Assembly: GCF_964340395.1 (NCBI RefSeq)
Contig: NC_135564.1
Coordinates: 7,115,861-7,179,860, forward strand
DNA length: 64,000 nucleotides
DNA from: Glandiceps talaboti
Lineage: Eukaryota; Hemichordata; Enteropneusta; Spengelidae
Direction of reading: 5' to 3'
The translations under genes and the position numbers were made by a program. The stretch's first letter is position 1. Each line of letters opens with the position of its first letter. The notes beneath the pieces are model-generated. The model was not told the DNA's origin, did no database searches, and saw nothing but the letters and a program-made list of their open reading frames with translations. Of this stretch, positions 13,001-36,600 are shown piece after piece.

Positions 13001-14330
13001 ACTGTTCTTATTTATTCAATTTTGTTGTTTTTGTATTCGTTTCCACCGCCACTGAATGTCAAATACTATGTTTTGTAAATACACTCACCGTCTATGTATG
13101 CACAGTAACGCCGTGTCAAAGATCACGAACACGACACATTTGAACACTGCATTTTTAATCCCATGACAAATGTAAGAACGAATACTTGTATCTGTTGATA
13201 TGTTTCCTTTTACACATGTAAGCTTTTCAATGTGTCTTTTATCCTGTAGATAACTTTTGAGCGTTTCTCACGGTTGTGTGAATTGTGGTGACAGAAGTAA
13301 ATGTATGTTTTCACCGTTTCACTTTAGACAAAATATCACGTTACATTACTGGTAAGCTTCGAAATGGACGTTGAAACACAGTGTGCCAAGTATACCTGTG
13401 TATTTTTAGTCTACGTTACCCAGTCTAACCGCTGATGGCTCACTGCATGTCGCACGAGAATCTTGGGAAACCGAGACTAGTTTTCAGCAAAATCGTCGTA
13501 AGTGGCGCTCTTCTAATGCACGATGTCAGCCTGAGGGTCTTGACCAAGGTTTCCTCCTAAATATTAAGTTGGAGGGAGGAAGTCGGAAAAAGATATACAC
13601 TATATTTCACGTTCTTTGTGCTATGGATGACACTGTCACCTCACTTACGGCAAACAGCTATCACTTTTTATGTTTGAATTGAGCTTCCATGATTTCTAAT
13701 CAATTTTGTTATCACTTTCTGAGATAATAATAAAGTACACACACACACACACACATGAAATGAACTGATTAAAGTCATTGCAATTTATCTATTTTTATCC
13801 GTCATGTGTTTCTTTTGAATTGGTTCCTTTATTTCTGTCAATTTTTTTTCTTCAAAAAATTGTTTGAATATGTGAATTGGTAAACCGAAGAAGAGCAATC
13901 ACATCAACATGGGACACTTGCGTTTTACTATAAATGGACATCTCAAATATAGTGGTCGTTAGTAAATGCAAACTATGAAAGAGTAATCGCCAACTTATTA
14001 TAATAATCTACTTACTAAAGTAAACTTACTCAGTACGTAATAAAACTGCGGTGCGTAATTGGTATCGCTGACCACAAAAAATGTTAGTGTATTAAAAACG
14101 CACCTTGTTAGGTTTGGATTTCATAAGAAAGGGAAGAAATTACATGTACGTAAGACAAGTTGAATACTGCCACCTAACACGTCTAATGAATCAGTCTCGA
14201 GAGGGCGCTATTGATGAGGTTGAAGGTCAGACAGCGACCCATGTGAATTTTACTGCCAGCCAGCATACCTAGCCGCTCCACACACAGCTGGTAGAGGTCT
14301 TATATCGTGAAATAACTTTGCAGTTCGACG

Positions 14331-24939
<10,609 letters not shown>

Positions 24940-25021
24940 GGAATACATTCAAAATAGATACTTCAACACAAAGTGACACACTCAACACAGAAAATAGGAA
25001 TGTGTTACGTTTTCAATGATA

Positions 25022-25023
<2 letters not shown>

Positions 25024-25061
<38 letters not shown>

Positions 25062-25062
25062 T
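25024..25062. repeat. (TTA)n microsatellite in DARS1 3' region
   Basis: About 13 TTA units directly before the block CGCACTACACTTACGTCTTA. The same order (TTATTATTT then CTCACTACACTATGTCTCAG) occurs at 57340-57400, so the tract is probably the tail of a retroposed repeat on the minus strand. Confidence 0.85.
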
Positions 25063-26905
25063 CAAACGCACTACACTTACGTCTTAGCACATTGTACAAC
25101 AAACTAACAACTAAAAAATGAAAAATAATACAACAGCTACTAAAACACAAAAAGTGGACCATCAATAAAATGTCTGAGATGAAAGGGCACAAGTGACTTA
25201 TAAAATTGCTGGTATATTGCATTATATAAAATATATGCAAATGAACATTGTCTTAACACTAATCTGCATAACAAAACACTATAAACAATTCACAATCAGG
25301 AGAACCTCTTCAACCTCAATCATATTTCAAAAGAGAAAAGTTCCATGTATACCCTTTATTCCAAAAAAAAAGTTGTCAAACTACTCATTACCTTTGGAGG
25401 TAGCCCTCACTTCAGTAACTCATTACTGAATTCTCTTTTGACCATTTCAAGACAAAGTTTGAGAGCATGTTAAACATTGTACATTGATATTTATATACAA
25501 ACCTTATTGATATATTTCATCATTGCACACAGTTGAGGCTTTACTGTTCCTGGGGGTAACATTTTACTTTGAAGTTTAATGTAACGGTATTGTCAGTATA
25601 AAAAGCTTCACACATCTCAAGGGTCCAATACATGTAGGAAAACATTTTCAAAATTGTATGATTTGGTCACCATTTAATAAAATCATGTATATTGCATTTA
25701 AGTTATTAACAGAATGGCCACAAGTTAGACTAGAGTTTCATCCTTGTTGGCACATTGCTGTTATTTACACCAAAAGCAATATAGCAGTGACAACTCTTTA
25801 TGTCTAGTCCCTTTTATGTTGTGTTCTTGTCAGTGTATGTTTAAATGGCTGACGATTTTCACATATCAATCAGTTGCATGTGTTTGAGATCAACTTACTT
25901 TCAGGACAGCTATACAACAAATATAAAAATTGAGAATTGAACACATTCCCTCTATGTGTATTGTCACTTAGGATGTTTTAAATCGTCTGTTTTTGACAGG
26001 TATGTAACAACACTTACACAAAGATCTCATTATCAGAAACAAAATAAAAAAACACTACTAACACTCACAGTATGTGTTTACTGTCTTTACTTGATTTGGA
26101 GGCACAATGTCAAAGGTCAATTTTTGCATACATAATATTGTATACAGTTCTCCACATGCCTCAAAAGAGCATTTCTGCCCACTGCGGTGGTCAATTCCTA
26201 CAATATTTTGTGGCATGTCTGATAAGAATTGGATCACTGTAAATTCATATTATGGATTTTCCAAAGATATTTTAGACACCTTAGTGTCTACTTACAGCTT
26301 CCTTCTGTTGACAAAAAAAGTCTCAGTTTGGGGCATGTTTCCAAGTGAGATAAAACCTGTATTGAAGGGCGCCCTCTATGTTCAGTTTAACAAAAATGCA
26401 TAATGACGAGCCGCTAGCCGTGTACGTACGTATTGGTCAACTACAATAATGCTATGCAAGGAATCAAAAGCAACAAGAAAAGAACTGAAAGAAAAAATAA
26501 ATTCACAAAAAACACCGCACCATCAATAATATGTGTATTCAAACGAACTATTTACAAGATTTGCTTTCAGTGAAGTTTAGACTCACGGTGCATAGTATAT
26601 ACCATTACCAGCGATAGATTCAATGTCGTTTTCTAAAATACAATTTGGCAGCATTGTTATTGTGAAGTCGACTTCAGTTTCGTCGACCATTAAATCGTGG
26701 CTTTCAAAGTTCACAGGAAAGTCAAATACTTGTATTTCAATATTGCAAGTTTATAATGATATTTTTGACATAACTGCTTTAATTAAGTTTACTTGCTTTA
26801 GAATTGTATACCACTCAAAATCTAACTGAAAAACCCTTATTTTTCCGATTTTAAGCTGAAAGTTTTCTGATATTAAAGGAAAATACAGTAAATATAAATT
26901 CTATC

Positions 26906-26908
<3 letters not shown>

Positions 26909-26950
<42 letters not shown>

Positions 26951-26964
26951 AGAGAGAGAGAGAG
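26909..26964. repeat. (GA)n microsatellite
   Basis: Two GA blocks interrupted by CTTG, upstream of the kinesin gene. Confidence 0.95.
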
Positions 26965-27458
26965 CTGTCACTATAAATTTGTATCTAAAACCTTTACTAG
27001 TATTTCAACTGATATGACGTATCGCGATATTAGAAACTGTCACTGCGCAGAAATATTACAAATGTACGACTGATGACCTGCCGAAGGACAATTCAGTGTG
27101 ACGTACATACCTCTTTATCGATTACTCATTACGTAATGCTAGATCCTACATACACCTTCCTCGAGTCTGTGCACACACACTGACGTCACAAGTGTTTATG
27201 TTTCGATTCAGTAGCTAGGGGATCAGAAGACATTTTCATTGACCCCTCAGCTGCACAACGAAAGTTACTATAGCGACATACGTAAACACCGGCATAAACA
27301 CATGTAAATCGGAATATGGTGTCAATTTTACATCATTGATTTTAATCACGGGGCTCTAAATTTAGAAAGCCTTTTGTCAGTCGAGTTGAATAGCAGAATT
27401 TCCGACTCAAACGCGGTTGTCGAGTTTCAGGACTGGTGGACCCGAAGAAAGCGGCAAA

Positions 27459-28867
27459 ATGTCGGAAACTGTGAGAGTGGCGGTGCGAGTACGACCTTTC
27501 ATATCCTTTTCCACGTTGAATTTACGGGTACAGTAGTGGTAAACCAGTCAGTTTTATTACATTGCTTGGTACGTAGATATGGCTGTATGACAGCTACAGT
27601 ACCTCAAGTTTTTTATTAGGCCTGACTGTGCGATCATTTTGAGTAACGTTACGATAGGAGTGTTGCAGGCCAATGTTTGTATATATTGACTGCGTCGATG
27701 ACAGCCAGTTGTAACTTAGCCTTGATCATTCAAATTTTACCTGTAGCCTACCAACTATCATGGAAGTACCAACCATGACGTGGTGGTACTTCTTCCATGC
27801 TTCTATACTATAGTCCATGCATTAAGATTTATATTGATATGGTTTAAATGTTACAGCTCTATCAAATTTTATGCTTGACATAATGATAATTTCAAGAGTG
27901 GCAGTATCACTTCCCCAAATCTCGTCAAAATCGAAGGTCATGAACTTGACCTAGTATAGTGTTTTAGACAGACGAGTTGTATGATCGACCTGTATACATG
28001 TATTAGCCGTGTTCTTGAAAGCACTGCTCTCAATTTTTTTTTTACAATTAGCACGACAGAAATTATAACAATACAATAGGAAATCAAGGCAACACTGATT
28101 ATGAACAAACATCTCAAGTTCAAACAAGTAAAAGAATAATATTACTAGCCTGCATTTGACATTTTTTTTGAGTTTGCTCAAGTTCAAACAAGTAAAAGAA
28201 TAATATTACTAGCCTGCATTTGACATTTTTTTTGATTTTGCAATAATTGTACTTCTTAATTGTCGTTTCATTCAAAGTAAATGCATCTTGTCGTCCTGTG
28301 TTGCTAATTACAAATTATATAACAGGTGACTGCATGTATGTAGTGAAAGTGAACACTGTTGTATGTATTTTTTTAAAACTGAGTTGGCCAATGTTATTTA
28401 TGTAAATAATTGATTGAATAATTCAATAATATTAGAGAAAGATTAAATCCATAATAAAAATTGGCTTGAGAGCATTTTAAAAATTTATACGTAACATGTT
28501 TTGTTGAATGACATAATGACATACCAATAATTTTAATATTATACTGGAAAGCATTTTACTTTTGTGAGTGACTTTTAACAGCCTGAAAGATCCTGGTATT
28601 GTTTCTACAAATGTAATTTACTCACCAAAGTACCGTTAAAGTAGTCTTGATGCCAACGTGTTATTGAGTCATATCTCGAACCCCAGTTGGGTAAAGACAT
28701 CTTCAGATTCAAACCCAATCAATGGGATGTCTCTAGACTAACCAAAGTACACGTAGTCAGTGGTCACATAAACGGACCAACGACTGGACCTTTTAGACTT
28801 CACCTTTAAATGTTCTATCTTATTCTATTTGGAGCATTCTTCATTACACAACTATGCCACCTGTGGG

Positions 28868-28902
<35 letters not shown>

Positions 28903-31900
28903 AATAACAAGAAGAGTTTTACACTGTCCTCATTTGGCCTCAATGTGGGTGTTTGTGCCTTGGAATCGTTGTTATCTGCCCAGTGCCCTTCTCTTAGTCA
29001 TGGTGGGCATGCAGAGTACATTTACCATCAGATTTCTGAATGCAAACACTTGTATTAGGGCAGTTTTAATCAACACCTTTGCAGTCATCATCTGGGTAAT
29101 GTATTTCATATTCTTTGTCAATTGTTTTTGTAAGGTTTGGATACCCTGGTAACAGAGGGTGGAATTGTGGTAAAATTTGTGTACCTTTCATACTACATTG
29201 TATTTACAACATTTTGATGGGAAGTACCTGTTAAAATACCTGTGAGATTAATGGAGAACTGAGATAGATTTTCTTTGTCAGTGATTTTACCTACTGACCA
29301 CTCTGACAAATAGTTGTATACTTAAAGCTGAGCTAGCTGCAAATGAAACTTATTTTGAAACTGGTTTATTAGATATAATGACTTATTCATAATATTGTAT
29401 ACCCTGAACAGTATTGAATCACCTGTGGGTAAATGTATTGGTGTAGCTATGTACATACAATAAATTTAATCAAATTGATTTTTGGGTCTGCACCCAATAA
29501 TCGATGACCCAATGTACTGTACTATTTCTTGATGCAACCAACCTCCTAATTAACATACAATGTCTAATTATTGGAATTTCATACAGTGAATATATTGCTG
29601 GTTGATCGAAAAAATGCTAGTCAAGACTAAGTCTAAAAGCAGTGAAATAAATTAGACTATGTTCTATATTAAGACTTCAAAATGCTGAATTTGATAGTCA
29701 ATATTTACAATTACTTTTAAAATGTCTAGCTGAATACTTATGTTAAATTTTACCTAGAATTTATAGATATGTCAGCACACCGGTGTCAAAAATGACAATA
29801 CTTGTATGATTAATATACATGTACATGACTACTAGAGGTGACATGTCAATAACATAATTCAATAATCCATTTTACAAAAAAGGTTATGTTTAGTCACAAC
29901 CAGAAACTGAATACCTTCTGCTGAGATAATGATATGAAATAGGCCTTTCCAAAATTTGCCATGGTGGCGCCCTACTTCCTGTCTCTGTGTACCTAGGGGG
30001 TATACATGGTATACAGGTTACTTAGTTATTAATAGAGCACTGCTGCTTTCTTCAATGTCTGAATAATATGAAAAACATCCCTGATTTACACTTCTACAGA
30101 ATACCAAGGGACAAAGCTCTTAAGAAATGGTACTATGAGGTGATGATACCCCCAATTTGAGCGAGGGCGCTGTATTCTCAATTTAAAAAAAAAATTTCTT
30201 GTCTTGACAAGAGTATCAAGACAAAGAGATTCTTGTAAATGTGATGTCATCACACAAGAGGTTTTCCCATAAACCCTTGCAGGATATCCCTCAAAAAATT
30301 GAACACATGTCAAGAACAGTAGAGCTTTATTGCAAAATTGGAGTAAGTTTTAATAAGTTACCATAATACCATTTTATCACATAAAATCATCATAAGGTGA
30401 AAACAGTAATCAATACTGCATGTGCTAATGCAGAAATAAATCTATCTGGCCTTTTTTTTCAGTTGATAACTTCTGAACTTTCTACACTATAAAACATTTA
30501 CTGTAGTATTAGTGTTTATTGCTGTAAATGATTTGCAGTAACTATACTATTTGTGTTAATGAAGGAGATGACTGCTACTGTACATGTACATATAACATGA
30601 TAATAAATACAAGTTGAACCCATAACCTATCCATGTATATCAATTATGCAAGTTTCTCCCCCAAGATAGTGAAACCTAATAATGGTTGCCCTTCTCAGAG
30701 CATTGATAAATATGTTGATTTGGTAATTCAATAGTCTTGTTTCTCCGAGCGGCATCGACATTGTCATTCATTTTCCAAAACGTTGTAATCTGGGTATCTG
30801 AAATCTAATGAAACCACCCACACAAAGACGTAAGTACACTTGACTGGCATGTGTTTTACATACGCTGCAGGTAATTTTGGTGTACCCTTACTTATAAATA
30901 CATGTACTTCTTCATAGGAAAATAAGTTTGACCCTGTCGAACAACGCAGGTTTTCCGTGGATACTCTGCTTTCCTCCTGCTTCAACAACACTAGGGCACT
31001 TGGACACTGCTCTTGTGGTGACCATTAAACAGATTTGAAATTTATTCTGACAAACAAGGATTATTATTAATAGTTCAGCAGTGTTGCAGCCAGACGGGGT
31101 TTTTGGGTCATTTGACACACATTTTTTGGACCTGACACACAATTTTGGAAGTGATGGATCATAAATGACCCACTCTAAAATTGTATGCGAATATGTTTAG
31201 CAACATGACCACGCCTATAGCAACAGCCAAATGATTGCGTATATTGCATAGATAACAACAGGGTTGGATAGGCAACTGCATAATCATTCAGCAAATATCT
31301 AGCATGGATCAGTATATGGGTAAATATTTTTAAAACAGTACAGTTGTGCTACAATGCCATTGGCACTTTTCTATAATGTCCCCCAAAAAATTATGATGAC
31401 CCAGAGAAATGAAAGTCTTTGGGACACAATGTCCCACCCTTCAAAAGGCTGGCTGCAACACTGCAGTTGCTTTCAAAATAATATTCATTTTCTATAGCTC
31501 AAAAGTTAACAATGATTTTGAAGAAAGAAACACAACAATGACAGAGACAGAATTAAACTTAGTGTATAGTTTTGACTCTTGTAATGTTTACATGTATATT
31601 TTGTAAAACCATCACAAAAGCTGAAACTGTAACTCATTTTATTAAAAAAAAGACAAGATTTCATTGAAAACCACATCTTTTAAATGCTTGTTTTACAGTT
31701 CAAAGAGTCACTGATGGTAATAACCAGGTTTTGTTATACGTTTGACCTATTTTTATACTTTGTTCACAAATCAGAATTTCCAGTAAAATTTCAGTAAAAT
31801 GTAATTATTGAGTGAATGACTAGACTGTAAACAAACATAATTACTGTAATTAATTAACATAATTACTGTAAATAGGACAGAGCTCCGCAGCCTCACAATT

Positions 31901-32595
31901 GATGGTGGGACATACTGAAGTTATTTTCACAAGTGATGTGGTGTATACATTGCAGTGCGGCTGTATTTTTTGTGAGCAATAGACAGTAAATATGGTTGAA
32001 CAAAAGTACTGAGAAAATTCAAATATTTGAAGCAATCTGCAGTTTACATAATTTAGGAGTGAATCTTTTTGGATGTATACTATATATATATATATATATA
32101 TATAGCTTAAGGTGATAGGGATTGATAAAAGAAAGAGAGATCACATGTATCTTTCAACATGATATAGGCTGTTGCTATGGCAACTCCAAACATGAAATCT
32201 GTGTTACAAAACAAATAATACAACCAAGTTTAAATATTGTTTTTTTATTTGAAAAATCATATTTTGGATGTTAGTAAATCATTTTCAAGTGTACAAATTT
32301 CGTAAATGATTTTTTTTTAGATATTTTTTTTTTGCAAAAAGAGAACATTGCTTGTTAAATACTGTACACCTGAAAACCTTTGCTAATATAAAGATTTTTA
32401 CTAATTTCACTGGAAAACAAAAAACGCAAAAATAAGTAGTGACTAAAATGCCTTTTTGTACATAAACACAATGTAGCAGTCTGGTAATTAGAGAGTACTG
32501 GTCTTTGAGAACTTGCTGAAGACTGTAAAATCGCAAAATTTTGTAGTAATGAAAATATCTAGGATTACAGTATGGTAGTTTAACTATATTTATAT

Positions 32596-32646
<51 letters not shown>

Positions 32647-33536
32647 TTTGTTTATGTTGCGCCAACTTATTTCAGACAGATGTTGTCTCTGCAGGAAATG
32701 TAAAGTAAACAGAAGAAATATAAAATAAGAAAGAAGATTCTAGCACTAAGTCACAGCAGATTTATAGCTACATGTAAATTATATCAATGTTATCATAAAG
32801 CATATTAATAGTCCACTAAACTACAACTGTACTGGGGCAATATTCAGAACAAATTCAATTACCCATGTCATGACTAAAAGGAAAATAGAAGATATGAATG
32901 ACATTTATTTTTATGTTTTTAAAAGTCCAATTGACTTTATTTTTTGTTTTTATATCAAAGTAAATATTAAAAAAAATCAAAACCAATCAAGAAATAAAAA
33001 AAAATTATAAAAATATAATTGAAAGAACGTCATGTGTCTCATTTTTAGCTGTTTAGTAATGCCCATATCAATATAAATTGTATTATGTCAAAACGTTTCC
33101 TTTTGATAGAATTAAGCTCACTATTGACATTTAGTCATTCAGTTTAAGACAGATGTCTGTAAATGTGTATATTGACTTTAGATATAGAGTCTTATTTAAA
33201 TTCCATTTTCTGTCCTGTGTGTTTTATCGTCATGCATGTTTTATCGTCATGCAACAATTGGTGCAATAATGCTGGGATATTATATTTTAAGTAATTGAAT
33301 ACACACAAGTCGACTGTTATTAAACTTACCGGTAGAATCTATTTAGCAAACATACTGTGAGAGACACAGAGACTGAACAGATGATAAACTACCTTTGAGT
33401 CATACATAACATTGAAATAATTGTTGCTTTAAATAATCATAATTGAGAGGAGATTTAATGTTGGTCAGGTTACAGGGCTTTGTTAAACTCTACATAGAGG
33501 ATAAAGACTGTATGTATGTATGTATGTATGTATGTA

Positions 33537-33615
<79 letters not shown>

Positions 33616-36600
33616 ATGTATGTATGTATAATGTATGTATGTATGTATGTATGTGTGTGTATGTATGTGTATGTGTATGTGGGTGTGATAGGTAGGTATG
33701 TATGTATGCATGTATGTATGTATGTATGTATGTATGTATGTATGTATGTATGTAGGTACTAGGTATGTATGCATTAATTTCCATTTTTGAATATTTGTTT
33801 TACTTAGTCAATTAATTAATTCATAATTTACATATTTATTTGATCTTATCATATTTGATGTATTTGTATTGTCATACTGATAATGTTGAAAGTAAAATCA
33901 TTTACATTATAGTTTTGTGGAGAAAGTAAACTCAACTGTCTTCATGCATCTAATCATGTGTATGTTAGTTGTGTTGACAAAAAGTACATGAGTACATATC
34001 AAATTCATGTTTGATATATCTAATCCAATGAGGTATCTCTTCACTTTCACCATCACAGGTTTTGTTGATTTTATCTGTTTTGTGCATAATTTTATGTTGA
34101 GCTGCGATGTTCATGTAGATATATTGAGTTGTTCTGGCTGTGTGCATTACTGGGACAAGCCATTAAAGAAGCAAGTCCACTTGTTATCAAAGAGTACCAA
34201 TATTTACACATGTGATGATGGGCTCTTACATAACACAAGTAAACAGTGTAGTTCACAGCGTAAGATCATTTCTAAGGAGTGGGTCAATTGAGGCAAACCT
34301 TATCTCCGTCTTATATCAGTTGTTATCAATTTATTAGGCTATTATAAGTAACACTACAAACAGCTTTAGAGATGCAAACAACTTTTATGACACCCGTTTT
34401 CGTCAGGCAAGCCCGCGGGTTTGTTGCACTTGGACCGTTAATGGCTTGTGAATGTCATGGTTGTCATAATCATGGATATTAAGTTGGAGGTTCATTGCAT
34501 TTTTAAAATGTATTTCATAACTTTTTTATGCTGATCATGTGATGTACTTGAACACGTAGACATTTTGAGATGTTACATGTATGATCAACTTATAATATTG
34601 TCATAATAACTCCAGGTTCTCTTGGAAGTTCTTTGCCTTTCTTACATACATTCCTACTTATCACAGTAGTGAACATTGAGACAGTTACATGTATATCTGC
34701 AGTAGATTGTCATAATCACTGGTTTTGTTGTAGGTTCTTTGTATTTTATACGCACATGATTTTGTTAATTCCTTAACTTTTCGTACAATTCTCGTGAGAA
34801 TGCTCGTAATGCTAAAGTGATTATTGGTATGAATGGCAATACAACCACCATTCAGGATCCACAAGCACCAAATGAAGAACCCAAGAAATTTTCATTTGAC
34901 TTCAGTTATTGGTCTCACGACAGTTTCAAAGAATCAGCCACTGGCTACTTAGAACCAACCAGCAAGAAATATGCTGATCAGGTATGTGTTTTGCAATAGC
35001 TACCCTTGTGGTAAAACATTTTTGGTAATTTTGAACTACTGTGGTTTTTGAACTAAATTAACATTTAGCTGCCACTCAAAATAGATATTTTTAAGAGTTT
35101 CTATTTCAGCTAATTTTGAGAATCCTGTGTAATTTCCTGTCTTTGCTAGACTTTCTTTGTACTACTTCTTAGATGACTTTTACTTCTCATCCTTTAGAAA
35201 AGAGTCTTTGAAGATCTTGGAAGAGGAATCCTTGACAATGCTTGGCAGGGATACAACTGTTCCCTATTTGCCTATGGACAGACGGGATCTGGAAAATCCT
35301 ATTCCATTGTTGGATACGGACCAAATAAAGGTATGGAAAACAAAGTGGAGTAATTGAAGGATGTCTAGTTTAGTTTCTAGGTGTTAACATTTTGCGATGA
35401 AAAAACCTCTTTCGGTGATTCTGTCAATGGAAATACGCTTGGTACTACCATATGATAATTCAACTCATACCCTTATTCCATGCCCTGTCATTAACATTAT
35501 TTGTCACTTTTATCATGTGTTTAGGTTACAAATTAAGCTAGGGTACATGTACATAACCTGGAAACTTTTGCTAAAGACTTACCTTTGCTTATTACACTGG
35601 AAAACAAACATGCAAAAATAAGTGGTGACTAAAAAAGCCTCTTTGTACATTAACAGTTCACAAGGCTTAGTAATTCATAAATATTTCGTTTTTGACTTAG
35701 TTGAAGACTGTAAAATTGTACAATTATCTAGTGGCAAAAACATCTAGATTTGAACCATATATTTTGGGCTCAGTGTTCTTTTATAGTCTTGCCATTGTGG
35801 CTGTGCTAAAATCCCTAACCCTAATGTTGCTTGTCTTAATTCTTTTGTCTGGGTTATGAAGTGGGTTTAGGGTATACAATGCATATAGTTTGAGTCAAGG
35901 GGTTTACCTTGTCTTGGCAAGAAATTTATGTGACTAGTAGAATACTAAGATTATTAAGAATGTCATGTTAAGTCATTTTTCACTGTGAGTTTTGAACATT
36001 TCAGTTTCTTTCCACTTTTTGTTTCAATATCAATCTGTTGATAAGTATTACCTAAGATTATTTGCATACTGTTGACCATATTTGGAATCAACATTATTTG
36101 CATACCATTGACCATATTTGGAATCAACATTATTTTTCATCCCATCTAGGTGTCGTACCAATCTTCTGTGAACAAATGTTTATTGGAATAGATAAACAGA
36201 AAGCTGAAGGCACCAAAACAGAATTTGAAGTGGCTTTTAGTATGTTAGAAATTTACAATGAACAGGTCCGTGATTTGCTGAATCCAGCGTCCAATAAGAA
36301 AGGAGGGTTGAAGGTTCGTCAGCATCCCAAGAAAGGCTTCTATGGTAAGCTACCATCTAGGAATTTCACGTTTTATACTATATGGTTATATCACTAAAGG
36401 TAAATGAAAGCACACAGGTTGTACTGAGTGTACATAATTTGAAACATGATCAGAGGAAATTCCATAGACTTGAACAAATCTAAATTCTGTGTACGGTATG
36501 ATGCTTCTAAGAATTAATGGTCTACAGGATACTGGGGTAGTGAAAAAGACTAGCATAGTCTCAGATCCCTCACTACCATGATACACTTTCAAATTTGTAG

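Larger units (their letters stand above)
11561..14330. other. Non-coding region between the intronless gene and DARS1
   Basis: It should contain the 3' UTR of the upstream gene and the DARS1 promoter and 5' UTR. No TATA box was confidently identified. Short C runs occur at about 11828 and 12160, and CA repeats at 13738-13756. No additional exon was seen. Confidence 0.55.
24940..27458. other. DARS1 3' UTR, intergenic DNA and kinesin 5' UTR
   Basis: A TTA repeat lies at 25024-25062, followed by a dispersed repeat fragment (CACTACACTTACGTCTTAGC). AATAAA at 25164-25169 is a plausible DARS1 poly(A) signal about 225 nt after the stop. A GA microsatellite lies at 26909-26964. The kinesin promoter should lie upstream of 27459, but no core element was identified. 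An open frame at 26107-26403 has no recognisable domain and is not called. Confidence 0.55.
27501..34786 (+). other. U12-type AT-AC intron (kinesin intron 1)
   Basis: The intron starts ATATCCTTTT directly after RPF (codon 14) and ends TTCGTAC before AATTCTCGTGAG (NSRE). A consensus U12 branch site, TTCCTTAAC, lies at 34769-34777, about 10 nt from the AC. No AG occurs between the in-frame TAA at 34766-34768 and the exon start, so no ordinary acceptor can restore NSRE. Joining 27500 to 34787 gives [14 protein letters not shown], the canonical kinesin start. Confidence 0.9.

Noticed and set aside
26107-26403. 98-aa open frame between DARS1 and the kinesin gene
   Set aside because: No recognisable domain, no Kozak or splice evidence, AT-rich composition similar to the surrounding non-coding DNA.
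27501-27527. Extension of kinesin exon 1 to a GT donor at 27528, with an AG acceptor after 34798
   Set aside because: In frame, but it replaces the conserved NSRE with ISFSTLNLR, uses a weak donor (GTACAG) and an acceptor without a pyrimidine tract, and ignores perfect U12 signals.
27374-27619. 81-aa frame overlapping kinesin exon 1
   Set aside because: Different frame from the conserved motor start at 27459; the kinesin frame is supported by [10 protein letters not shown].
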